Source of the DNA: Roseiarcus sp963770035
Lineage (GTDB): Bacteria; Pseudomonadota; Alphaproteobacteria; Rhizobiales; Beijerinckiaceae
Direction of reading: 5' to 3'
NCBI GenBank assembly: GCA_963770035.1
Contig: CAVYON010000053.1
Coordinates: 310,001 to 374,000 of the forward strand
DNA length: 64,000 nucleotides
A program made the position numbers and the translations under genes. The notes under the pieces are model-generated. The model had not been told where the DNA came from. It ran no database searches and saw only the letters and a program-made list of their open reading frames with translations. Positions 9,936 to 18,032 of the stretch are shown piece by piece (position 1 is the stretch's first letter; each line of letters starts with the position of its first letter).

Positions 9936-10330
9936 GGCGGCATCCCCGGCGGCGCGGTGCTCGGCCCGCGCCAAAACGTGAAGGATTCGGCGATGCGACC
10001 GGCAGCCCCGCGTGATGGAGACGCGGAAGCGCTGTCGTTGACCCGCCGACGCGAATGCCCAGTGTTCGCCGCTTGTAGAGCGGCGAACCCGTGGGCAATC
10101 AGCTGCTGCGCCGTAGCCAACGCGCGCCCGAGCGGAGATCCGCTCAGACGGTCGTATGGCCATCGTTTGGACGAGAGAATTCCGTCCGCACGCCCGGCAA
10201 GAAAGACAAGCCTCTTTGATCGCCGACCTTTGGAGGGCCAGCAGAGACCAAAAAAGCCCGGTCCGTCGTTGCTTCAAGCCGCGTCCCCCGTTGGGCGGGG
10301 TTCGCCGGTTCGCCTCCGGTTGCCGGTCTT
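9936..10330 (-). ncRNA. Candidate speF-type leader RNA of ornithine decarboxylase
   Basis: This region just upstream of odc contains a strong hairpin at 10056-10097: outer arms TGCCCA/TGGGCA, an interior loop of 2x3 bases, and inner perfect 9-bp arms GTTCGCCGC/GCGGCGAAC around a 7-base loop. It lies about 120 nt 5' of the odc start on the same strand. Established knowledge: alphaproteobacterial ornithine decarboxylase genes often carry the conserved speF leader motif (Rfam speF) at this location. A match is inferred from position and folding only; the boundaries are approximate. From 10331 to 10561 I see nothing else. Confidence 0.4.
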
Positions 10331-10561
10331 CCACGGGCGGTTAACTGGCCTCTTGTCCAGATCCCCGCCGACCGACACGCGACCACAGGCACGTGCGTAT
10401 TGGGCAAACGCTTATTTGGTCGAATCGCGCTGCGACGCAAGAGGTTTGTTGCGGCAGCGGCGAACAATCTTGCTCGACGAGCATTGCGAGCGGTCGGCCA
10501 CGCCTGCGCCGCAGCCGTCGCCGCCGATTGTCCCTCGCCCGCTCGATCCGAAGCCTGCCGT

Positions 10562-11296
10562 CTAGTCCTGCGCGGTCGGCCGAATGACGATGCTCCCCAC
10601 ATCCACATCGGGCGGCTGCTCCAGCGCAAACAGGATGCCGCGCGCGATTGCGTCCGGGGGGATTGCGATCCCCTTCAATCGTTCTGCGATCGCAGCCTTG
10701 ACCCGCTCGTCGGTCATGGAGCTTGCGAAGTCCGTCGCGATCATGCCCGGCGAAACCTCGGTCACGCGCAGGTTCGGCCCCGCTTCCTGTCGCAGCGCCT
10801 CGGTCACCGTCCGCACGGCGTTTTTCGTTGCGGCGTAGACGCCCATGGTGGGCACGATCTTCAGCCCCGCGGTGGAGACCACATTGATGACATGGCCGCC
10901 GCCCTGGCGCGCGAACACCGGCAAAGCGGCGGCGATCCCATAGAGGACACCGCGCAGGTTCACGTCGATCATCGCGTCCCAGTCCTCGACCCGCAGCGCA
11001 TCGAAGCGGGAGATCGGGCCGATCCCGGCGTTGTTGACGATGGCGTCGAGACGACCGAAACGTTCGACCGCGAGCCCGACCAACGCCTCGAGATCGGCGC
11101 GCCGCCTCACATCGGTCAGGCAATAGGCCGCCGCTCCTCCCGCATCGTTCAGTTCGGACGCGAGCCCCGCGAGGACATTCTCGCGCCGCGCGCCGAGCGC
11201 CACCGCGTAGCCGCGACGGGCAAGCAGTTGCGCCGTCGCCCGCCCGATGCCGCTGCTCGCCCCCGTGATCGCGACCACTCTCTTCGCATCAGCCAT
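10562..11296 (-). CDS. Short-chain dehydrogenase/reductase
   Basis: 244-residue classical SDR oxidoreductase using NAD(P)H. Cofactor motif TGASSGIG (11-18), NNAG (88-91), and catalytic S141, Y154 and K158 (YAATK) are all present. The basic residues after the first strand (GARRE) suggest NADP preference. Substrate not identifiable; the sequence resembles the YdfG/serine-dehydrogenase-like group. It is transcribed alone towards odc and is 170 bp downstream of a LysR gene on the same strand. Confidence 0.85.
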   Translation of the reverse strand: MADAKRVVAITGASSGIGRATAQLLARRGYAVALGARRENVLAGLASELNDAGGAAAYCLTDVRRRADLEALVGLAVERFGRLDAIVNNAGIGPISRFDALRVEDWDAMIDVNLRGVLYGIAAALPVFARQGGGHVINVVSTAGLKIVPTMGVYAATKNAVRTVTEALRQEAGPNLRVTEVSPGMIATDFASSMTDERVKAAIAERLKGIAIPPDAIARGILFALEQPPDVDVGSIVIRPTAQD

Positions 11297-11465
11297 GCCG
11301 CTTCTCCTTCGACGCCATACTTAGGCGCCGGCGAGGACATCGGCTATGCGGGCGCTGACATGAGGGTGTCGCGATTATCCAGGCCCGCGGGCATTTCAGG
11401 GCAAAGAGACGTTGGGGCGGAATACCTGACCAAGACGAGTTCGTCGTGAAAACGCGGGGCCGTCT

Positions 11466-12371
11466 TTACAAAGCCGCCTCGACCAGCCGCTCGCGCAGCG
11501 GCGGGACGACAAAATCGACAAAGGCGCGCAGTTTCAGCGGCAGTCGATTTCGCGTGTCATAGACGAGGTGCACCGGCGGCGGCGGCGGTTCGAACGGGTC
11601 GAGCACGATCGCCATGCGACGGCTGCGCACATAGTCGACGACCTGATACGACAGCGCGCGCACGAGCCCCGCGCCGGAGAGCCCGGCCACGATCGCCGCG
11701 TCGATCGTGTTGACGCTCAGGCGGGCGCGAAACGTGACAGCCGTTTCGTCATCGCCGGACCCGAACCTCCAGGAGGTCGGCGACGACACGCTCTCGAGCG
11801 AAATGACGCTGTGTCGGGAGAGATCGTCAGGTGTCGCCGGGACGCCGTGCGTGGCGAGATATTCCGGGCTGGCGCAGACGACCCGCCGGACCGAGCCCAG
11901 GCGCGTCGCGATCAGGCTGCTGTCGGGCATGGCGCCGATGCGGATCGCGACGTCGACCTGATCGTCAAGGAAATGAGCGACCCGGTCGGTCAGCGCGAGC
12001 CCGACCGCCACGTCAGGGTAGGCGGCGAGGAAGCGCGTCACCACAGGCAGCACGTGCAACCGGCCGAACATGGTCGGCGCGGTGACCACGAGGTCGCCCT
12101 TGGGCTCCGTATATTCGCCGGCGGCGGCGCGCTCCGCCTCGGTCAACTGCTCGAGGATCGCCTTGGCCGCCGTGACGTAGGAACGGCCCGCCGGAGTCAG
12201 TTCCAGGCCCCTGGCCGACCGGGCCAGCAGGCCGGCGTTCAGATGGGTCTCGAGCTCGGCGACCTTCCGGCTGACCGTCGACAACGGCAGCCCCAACCTC
12301 CGGCTGGCCTTCGACAGGCTGCCGCTTTCCACCGCCGCGATGAGCACGGACATGGCGTCGAGGCGGTCCAA
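11466..12371 (-). CDS. LysR-family transcriptional regulator
   Basis: 301-residue LysR regulator: winged HTH at residues 1-65 (MSVLIAAVESGSLSKASRRLG, LSTVSRKVAELE) followed by an effector-binding domain. The TTG at 12371 is preferred because GGAAGGG lies just upstream and the product then begins with the usual DRLDAM; a TTG 12 bases further upstream is possible. It is divergent from the flavin-binding protein and hydrolase genes (intergenic 165 bp), the usual arrangement for a LysR protein and its target operon. The effector is unknown. Confidence 0.85.
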   Translation of the reverse strand: MDRLDAMSVLIAAVESGSLSKASRRLGLPLSTVSRKVAELETHLNAGLLARSARGLELTPAGRSYVTAAKAILEQLTEAERAAAGEYTEPKGDLVVTAPTMFGRLHVLPVVTRFLAAYPDVAVGLALTDRVAHFLDDQVDVAIRIGAMPDSSLIATRLGSVRRVVCASPEYLATHGVPATPDDLSRHSVISLESVSSPTSWRFGSGDDETAVTFRARLSVNTIDAAIVAGLSGAGLVRALSYQVVDYVRSRRMAIVLDPFEPPPPPVHLVYDTRNRLPLKLRAFVDFVVPPLRERLVEAAL

Positions 12372-12536
12372 TGGCCCTTCCAAAATCCTAGAGGTCGCTT
12401 CTCGATCTTATCGTCTGCCGCCGGACGTCGGAAGGCGCAACATGCGGGCTAGCTAGTGCTTCGTAGCGGGCGCTTCGCCGCACTCGTGAAATCAGGGCCG
12501 TGTCGAGCCTGATAGCAACAAAAAGGCTATTCCCCA

Positions 12537-13160
12537 ATGACCACCCGGTTTCTGCAAGCCCTGGATACTCCCGGCGTCAGGGCGGCCCGCGATGCCAATG
12601 GCGTTGGCGGACAGCGGGGCGCGACCGAGGCCGACCTCTCCGCCGAGCGGTTGTCCGCGAACGAGATCGCGTTCATCGCGGAGCGCGACAGCTTGTATCT
12701 GGCGAGTGTTTCCGAAACCGGCTGGCCCTACGTGCAGCATCGCGGCGGACCGCCTGGCTTTTTGCGCGCGCTTGACAAAACTACGCTCGGCTTCGCCGAC
12801 TTCCGGGGCAACCGGCAATATCTCACCCTCGGCAACGTCGCCGGGGACGATCGGGTCGCGCTGTTCCTGATGGATTACCCGCGTCGCGCCCGTCTCAAGA
12901 TCCTGGCGCACATCGCCGAGCACGATCTCAAGGCCGAGCCCGAGCTCGCCGCCCGGCTCGCCACGCCGGGATACCGGGCTCTCGCCGAGCGCGGCTTCAC
13001 CCTGAGAGTGCATGCCTTCGACTGGAACTGCTCGCAGCACATCACGCCCCGCTTCACGCCGGCCGAGATCGAAACGGCCCTTCAGCCGTTTCGCGCGCGC
13101 CTGCGGGACCTCGAGGCCGAGAACGCGCGCCTGCGCGCTGAAAAGGAGCCGCTGACATGA
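12537..13160 (+). CDS. Pyridoxamine 5'-phosphate oxidase-like FMN-binding protein
   Basis: 207-residue protein with a split-barrel flavin-binding fold. SLYLASVSETGWPYVQHRGG and LGFADFRGNRQYLTLGN match the pyridoxamine-phosphate-oxidase-related family annotated in many proteobacteria as an FMN-binding or PPOX-class protein. It has a charged C-terminal coiled region (LRDLEAENARLRAEKE). It begins at ATG 12537 with AAGG upstream and ends in an ATGA overlap with the hydrolase gene, so the two are co-translated. Likely controlled by the divergent LysR. The physiological substrate is unknown. Confidence 0.8.
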   Translation: MTTRFLQALDTPGVRAARDANGVGGQRGATEADLSAERLSANEIAFIAERDSLYLASVSETGWPYVQHRGGPPGFLRALDKTTLGFADFRGNRQYLTLGNVAGDDRVALFLMDYPRRARLKILAHIAEHDLKAEPELAARLATPGYRALAERGFTLRVHAFDWNCSQHITPRFTPAEIETALQPFRARLRDLEAENARLRAEKEPLT

Positions 13161-14113
13161 AACCCCTCGCAGCCGTCGCCCTGATCGCCGCCGTCGTGGC
13201 GCTTGCTGCAGCCTCGAGCCGGGCCCGCGCGCAACCGGTCGCCTCCGACTCCTCGACGACGACCTATCGGTTCGCCACGGTCGACGGGCTGAAGATTTTC
13301 TATCGAGAGGCGGGGCCCAGGGATGCGCCGACGATCCTCATGCTGCACGGCTATCCGTCGTCGTCGCGGATGTTCGCGACGCTGATCCCGCCGCTCGCCG
13401 ACCGTTATCATCTGGTCGCGCCGGACTATCCGGGCTTCGGCGAGAGCGACGCGCCGCCGGCGTCCGAATTCGCCTACACCTTCGACCATCTCGCCAGCGT
13501 GGTCGCGGATTTCACCCAAGTCGTTGGCCTCCGCGGCTACGTCCTCTTGCAGCAGGACTACGGCGGCCCGATCGGCATGCGGCTGGCCGCGGCGCATCCC
13601 GAGCGCGTGCGCGCGATCATCGTCCAGAACGCGGTCGCGCACGAGGATGGGCTCGGACCGGCCTGGGACATTCGCCGCGCCTTCTGGAAGGACCGCGCGG
13701 CTTACGAGGACAAGGTGATCCCCGGATTCACTTCGCTCGAAGGCGCGCGCGCCCGGCATCTCGGCTCGTCTCCCCATCCCGAGCGCTACGACCCGGAGAC
13801 CTGGGAGTGGGAGGGCGCTCACCTGTCGCGCCCGGGCGAGCGTCAGATCCAGTCCGATCTCTTCTTCGACTACCAGACCAACGTCGCCGCCTACCCGTCA
13901 TGGCAGGCCTGGCTGATAGCGCATCGGCCGCCGCTGCTTGTCTTGTGGGGCCGATACGATGCGTCGTTCGCGCTGGCCGGGGCGCAGGCCTACCGGAGGG
14001 ATGTTCCGGATGCGGACATTCATATCCTCGACGCCGGCCATTTTGCGCTCGACGAGAAAGTCGACGAAGCCGCGACGCTGATCCGGGCCTTCCTGGCGAA
14101 GCGGAACCTCTAG
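13157..14113 (+). CDS. Exported alpha/beta hydrolase with Asp nucleophile (haloalkane dehalogenase/epoxide hydrolase-like)
   Basis: 318 residues. A cleavable signal peptide (residues 1-26, ending SRARAQ) directs it to the periplasm. Catalytic elements: oxyanion-loop HGYPSSS (64-70), nucleophile D134 in LLQQDYGGP, acid D268 in WGRYD, and H295 in DAGHFALDE. An aspartate nucleophile rather than serine puts it with haloalkane dehalogenases and epoxide hydrolases, although many family members are of unknown substrate. It overlaps the upstream FMN-binding gene by 4 bases (ATGA). Together with LysR this forms a small inducible, detoxification-like unit. Confidence 0.85.
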   Translation: MKPLAAVALIAAVVALAAASSRARAQPVASDSSTTTYRFATVDGLKIFYREAGPRDAPTILMLHGYPSSSRMFATLIPPLADRYHLVAPDYPGFGESDAPPASEFAYTFDHLASVVADFTQVVGLRGYVLLQQDYGGPIGMRLAAAHPERVRAIIVQNAVAHEDGLGPAWDIRRAFWKDRAAYEDKVIPGFTSLEGARARHLGSSPHPERYDPETWEWEGAHLSRPGERQIQSDLFFDYQTNVAAYPSWQAWLIAHRPPLLVLWGRYDASFALAGAQAYRRDVPDADIHILDAGHFALDEKVDEAATLIRAFLAKRNL

Positions 14114-14173
14114 TCGGCGGAGGAGCGGCGTGACCGCTTGCAATCGCACTCTGCGCTCGCTAACCCCGCGCGC

Positions 14174-15463
14174 ATGTCAGCCCCCCCGATCGCCCTTATC
14201 AACGCCCGCCTCGTCGATCCGGAGCGGGAGACGGAGACGCGCGGCGGACTGCTGGCGCGAGACGGCGTCATCGCTGGCGTCGGAAGCGGCGTGACGCGCG
14301 ATCAGATCCCGGAGGGGACGCGGGTGATCGACTGCGCCGGCGATGTGGTCGCCCCGGGACTGATCGACATGCGCGCCTTCGTCGGCGAGCCGGGCGCCGA
14401 GCATCGGGAAACGATCGCCAGCGCGAGCGCGGCGGCGGCGGCGGGCGGCGTGACGAGCCTCGTCATCCGGCCCGACACCAACCCGCCGGTCGACGATCCG
14501 GCGATGGTCGACTTCATCCTGCGGCGGGCGCGTGACGACGCCAAGATCCGCATCTTCCCGTCGGCCGCCCTGACCAAGGGCCTCGAGGGCCGCGAGATCG
14601 CCGAGATCGGCCTTCTGGCCGAGGCGGGCGCGATCGCCTTCTCCGACGGGCTCCGTTCGATCGCCGAGGCGCAGACGATGCGCCGCGCGATGATCTACGC
14701 GCGCGACTTCGACGCGCTCGTCGCCCCGGTGTGCGAAGACCGCTCGCTCAAGGGGGACGGCGTGATCGCCGAAGGCCTGCGGGCGAGCTGGCTTGGCCTT
14801 CCCGGCGTGCCGCGGGAGGCCGAGACGGTCGCGCTCGAGCGCGATCTTCGCCTCGTCGCGCTGACCGGCGCGCGCTACCACGCCCAGATGATTTCGAACG
14901 GCCTGTCGATCGAGGCGATGCGTCGCGCCCGCGACGCCGGCCTGACGGCGACCTGCGGCGTCTCGATCAACAACCTTACGCTCAACGAGCTGGACGTCGG
15001 GGACTACCGCACCTTCCTCAAGCTCAGCCCGCCGCTGCGATCGGAGGACGAACGCATCGCGCTCGTCGAGGCGCTGAACGCCGGGATCATCGACGTGATC
15101 TGCTCCGACCACGATCCGCAGGACGTCGAAACCAAGCGCCTGCCGTTCGCCGAGGCCGCGGCTGGCGCTGTCGGCGTCGAGACGATGCTCTCCGCGAGCC
15201 TCAAACTCGTGACCGCGGGACACGTCAGTCTGCCGCGGCTGATCCGCGCCATGACGCTGCGGCCGGCCGAGATCCTGCGCCTGCCCACCGGCCGCCTCGC
15301 GGTCGGGGCGCCGGCCGACGTCATCCGCTTCGATCCGGACGAGCCCTACGTGCTCGACCCGGCCGATCTCCACTCGCGCTGCCGCAACACCCCGTTCGAT
15401 GCTGCGCGGCTCGAAGGCCGGGTCAAGCTCACGCTGGTTGCCGGGCGGGTCGCCCACGAATAG
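14174..15463 (+). CDS. pyrC: Dihydroorotase-like protein (pyrC-like, non-canonical metal site)
   Basis: 429-residue amidohydrolase of the dihydroorotase family, from ATG 14174. The usual zinc-binding HxH after the first strand is replaced: GLIDMRAFVGEPG instead of GLVDMHVHLREPG. The later segment SDHDPQDVETKRLPF keeps SDH. Homologues in related Hyphomicrobiales have the same DMRAFVGEPG form next to pyrB, where such proteins may act mainly as non-catalytic partners of aspartate transcarbamoylase. Here pyrB is not upstream; an unrelated hydrolase is. It is followed 32 bp later by plsY. Catalytic competence is doubtful. Confidence 0.8.
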   Translation: MSAPPIALINARLVDPERETETRGGLLARDGVIAGVGSGVTRDQIPEGTRVIDCAGDVVAPGLIDMRAFVGEPGAEHRETIASASAAAAAGGVTSLVIRPDTNPPVDDPAMVDFILRRARDDAKIRIFPSAALTKGLEGREIAEIGLLAEAGAIAFSDGLRSIAEAQTMRRAMIYARDFDALVAPVCEDRSLKGDGVIAEGLRASWLGLPGVPREAETVALERDLRLVALTGARYHAQMISNGLSIEAMRRARDAGLTATCGVSINNLTLNELDVGDYRTFLKLSPPLRSEDERIALVEALNAGIIDVICSDHDPQDVETKRLPFAEAAAGAVGVETMLSASLKLVTAGHVSLPRLIRAMTLRPAEILRLPTGRLAVGAPADVIRFDPDEPYVLDPADLHSRCRNTPFDAARLEGRVKLTLVAGRVAHE

Positions 15464-15495
15464 GCTGGCCGAAAAATCGGCGACGCGGAGCGCGC

Positions 15496-16092
15496 ATGGT
15501 TGGGGTTTCGCACGGAGCGGCGCTCGCCCTGGCGCTTGGTTATCTGTTCGGCTCGATCCCGTTCGGCCTCATCCTGACGCGGTTGGCGGGAGCGGGTGAC
15601 CTGCGCGCCATCGGCTCGGGAAACATTGGCGCGACCAACGTGCTGCGAACGGGGCGCAAGGGCCTTGCGGCGGCGACGCTCGTCCTCGATGCGCTCAAGG
15701 CCACGGCGGCCGTCGTCTGCGCGGCCTGGCTGTTCGGCCTTCCGGCTGGGCTTCCCGCGGCGGCCGGCGCCATCATTGGCCACCTCTATCCGATCTGGCT
15801 GAAATTCCGCGGCGGCAAGGGCGTCGCGACCTTCCTCGGCGGGCTCATCGGCCTCGCCTGGCCGGCGGCGGTCGCCTTCGCCGTCACCTGGCTTCTGGTC
15901 GCCTACCTCACACGTTATTCCTCCGCCGCGGCGCTGGCGGCGACGGTCGTCTCGCCGGTCGTCGCCTGGGCGATCGGCCTCAACGATGTCGGCTTCGTCT
16001 TCGCGCTCATTGCCGCGCTCGTCTGGTTCAAGCACAGCGCCAACCTCCGTCGCCTTCTCGCCGGGACGGAATCGAAGATCGGGCGGGCCTGA
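15496..16092 (+). CDS. plsY: Acyl-phosphate glycerol-3-phosphate acyltransferase PlsY
   Basis: 198-residue inner-membrane enzyme that transfers the acyl group from acyl-phosphate to glycerol-3-phosphate, the first step of phospholipid synthesis. Family motifs: GSIPFGLI near residue 18, GSGNIGATNVLR near 40, and KFRGGKGVATFLG near 105, with five hydrophobic membrane spans. ATG 15496. Located between the dihydroorotase-like gene and dprA (2-bp gap to dprA), an order common in this order of bacteria. Confidence 0.95.
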   Translation: MVGVSHGAALALALGYLFGSIPFGLILTRLAGAGDLRAIGSGNIGATNVLRTGRKGLAAATLVLDALKATAAVVCAAWLFGLPAGLPAAAGAIIGHLYPIWLKFRGGKGVATFLGGLIGLAWPAAVAFAVTWLLVAYLTRYSSAAALAATVVSPVVAWAIGLNDVGFVFALIAALVWFKHSANLRRLLAGTESKIGRA

Positions 16093-16094
16093 CC

Positions 16095-17324
16095 ATGACG
16101 AAAAAGCCGCCGCCAGCGCGCCTCTCCGATGATCAGTTGTTCGACTGGCTGCGGCTCATCCGCTCCGAGAATGTGGGGCCGCGCACCTTTTCCGCCCTCC
16201 TCAACGCCTGCGGCGGGGCGCGTGCGGCGATCGAGGCGCTGCCGGAGCTCGCCCGGCGCGGCGGCGCAAGGCGCACGATCCGGGTCGCGACGTTGGAAGA
16301 GATCGAGCGTGAACTGTCGCTCGCGCGCAAGCTCGGCGTGCGCTTCGTGGCGCTGGGCGAAGCCGAATATCCGCCTCTCCTGCGCCTGATTGATTCCGCG
16401 CCGCCCGTTCTCGCGCTGCGTGGGCGCGAGGAGGCGCTTCAGCAGCCGGCGGTGGCGATTGTCGGCTCGCGCAACGCTTCCGCCGCGGGCCTCACCTTCG
16501 CTGAGCGGCTGGCGCGCGGAATTGGACGGGCGGGCTATGTCGTCGTGTCCGGCCTTGCGCGCGGCATCGACCAGCGCGTTCACATCGCGAGCCTCGAAAC
16601 CGGCGCGGTCGGCGTGCTCGCCGGCGGCCATGCGCGTCCCTACCCGGCCGAGGCCGTCCCGCTGATCGAGCGCATGGTGGAGCACGGGGCGGTCGTGTCC
16701 GAGATGCCGATTGAATGGGAACCGCGCGGGCGGGACTTCCCGCGCCGCAATCGCATCGTCTCCGGCCTCTCTCTCGGCACGGTCGTCGTCGAGGCGGCGC
16801 GAGGCTCGGGATCGCTCATCACGGCCCGCTTCGCGCTCGACCAGAATCGCCAGGTCTTCGCGGCCCCCGGCTCGCCGCTCGACCCTCGCGCCGAGGGAAC
16901 CAACGACCTTCTGAAGCAGGGCGCGACGATCTGCACCTCGGCCGAGGATGTCGTCACGGCGCTCGCGCCGGCCCGCCCGAACGATCTCTTCACCGCGCTC
17001 GAGGAAGGCGATGGCGTCGAGGGGCCGCTCTGGCCCGAGCCGTCGCTGCTCGGCCGCGATCCGGAGACGACGCTCGGCGCCGCCCTCCTTGAGCCGACCC
17101 TCGGGCCGAACGGCGCCGCGTTGGACCGGCTTGAGGCGGCGCGCGACCGGGTCGTCGCCTTGCTTGGGCCCTCGCCCATCACACTTGACGACCTCGGCCG
17201 GGCGGCCGAGGCCTCGGCGCGCGATGTCCGAATCGCGCTGATGGAACTGGACCTCGCCGGCCGACTCGAATTTTCCGGCGGCAACCGGGTCGCCTTGCGG
17301 CCGTTTGCGGACGAAGCCCGTTAA
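16095..17324 (+). CDS. dprA: DNA-processing protein DprA
   Basis: 409-residue protein that binds incoming single-stranded DNA and loads RecA during transformation. N-terminal helical region (residues 1-75, RLIRSENVGPRTFSALL), then a Rossmann-like DNA-binding domain (about 110-300) with AIVGSRNAS, VVSGLARGID, RNRIVSGLS and ARGSGSLITA. A C-terminal winged-helix-like region (about 345-400) follows. The usual GIDxxAH is GIDQRVH. Translationally linked to plsY. The topA gene that often follows in relatives is absent. Confidence 0.95.
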   Translation: MTKKPPPARLSDDQLFDWLRLIRSENVGPRTFSALLNACGGARAAIEALPELARRGGARRTIRVATLEEIERELSLARKLGVRFVALGEAEYPPLLRLIDSAPPVLALRGREEALQQPAVAIVGSRNASAAGLTFAERLARGIGRAGYVVVSGLARGIDQRVHIASLETGAVGVLAGGHARPYPAEAVPLIERMVEHGAVVSEMPIEWEPRGRDFPRRNRIVSGLSLGTVVVEAARGSGSLITARFALDQNRQVFAAPGSPLDPRAEGTNDLLKQGATICTSAEDVVTALAPARPNDLFTALEEGDGVEGPLWPEPSLLGRDPETTLGAALLEPTLGPNGAALDRLEAARDRVVALLGPSPITLDDLGRAAEASARDVRIALMELDLAGRLEFSGGNRVALRPFADEAR

Positions 17325-17712
17325 CAAGTCGGCAGAGCGGGATGATGGAGGTTCGCGCGGATCCTGTCGCAACCGGTCCGCCGACGACGGCCAAGCGCCT
17401 GCTAGCAGGCGGTTGTTGTGCGCCTTGCTCGACGCTTATTCCCAAAAGGCCCGCAGTGTCAAGGTTTTGCTGGATTTGCAACCCGCTGGTTGCTCGCGCG
17501 GAACAGGGACCTTAACAGGACTGGAACAGGTCAATAACAGGGGTCAAAACGGTTCAGAACAGGTGAAAAACCGGCGGGCGAAAGGGGGACGCGAGACGAG
17601 GCGGTCGGTTGAAAGGGGGACCCCGCATTGCCTTTCCCGGCGTCCGAAAGGCCGCCAACGTCAGCGGTCTGACGGACCGCCGCGGGTTCGTCCAAAAGCA
17701 ATCTTCCACGGA
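17325..17712. other. Gene-free spacer downstream of dprA
   Basis: The convergent end region between dprA (plus) and a small minus-strand gene. The only structure I see is the phased 11-bp array at 17502-17563, listed separately. No gene is supported. Confidence 0.5.
17502..17563 (+). repeat. Six-unit 11-bp phased AACAGG array
   Basis: AACAGG occurs at 17502, 17514, 17525, 17536 and 17558, and a one-mismatch AAACGG at 17547: spacings of 12, 11, 11, 11 and 11 bases. The intervening 5-6 bases vary, with GTC/GACC recurring. The spacing equals about one DNA helical turn, so all copies face the same side of the helix, as in iteron or cooperative binding arrays. An 11-bp period breaks any reading frame, arguing against a coding repeat. 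Confidence 0.7.
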
Positions 17713-17985
17713 TCAACTCTCCGAACTGTCGAACGGGGCCTGGCCCTCGTCGGAAAGCTCGGACGCGGCGGCGTTCCCCTCGCCCTCCGGACCCTCCTTG
17801 GTCCGGGCGAAAAGATCCGCCTCGGAGCGCGCCATGCCTAGAAAGTAGGCCAGCAGATCCAGGCGAGCGGAAAGCGCCATCGCCTCGAGTTGCGCGGCCA
17901 TGTCGGAAACGTAGGCCGCGACATCGAGCGCCTCGCGGGACGCAACCCCTGCAGCTTGTCGGGAGGACGAGGCTGTTTGAGGCAT
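17713..17985 (-). CDS. Small conserved hypothetical protein
   Basis: 90-residue protein starting MPQTASSSRQ at ATG 17985 (AAGG about 10 bases upstream). The core EALDVAAYVSDMAAQLEAMA then LDLLAYFLGMARSEAD resembles a short helical family found next to core genes in many Hyphomicrobiales; its function is unknown. The C-terminus is acidic. It lies 47 bp downstream of ruvX on the same strand and may share its transcript. Confidence 0.65.
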   Translation of the reverse strand: MPQTASSSRQAAGVASREALDVAAYVSDMAAQLEAMALSARLDLLAYFLGMARSEADLFARTKEGPEGEGNAAASELSDEGQAPFDSSES

Positions 17986-18032
17986 CGGCGCGGACCTTGC
18001 GTTCTTTCGTCTTGAATATCCCTGGTGGCTCG

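Noticed and set aside
17502..17563. CRISPR or coding repeat
   Set aside because: Unit length is only 11 bp with 5-6 variable bases, too short for CRISPR, and not a multiple of three.
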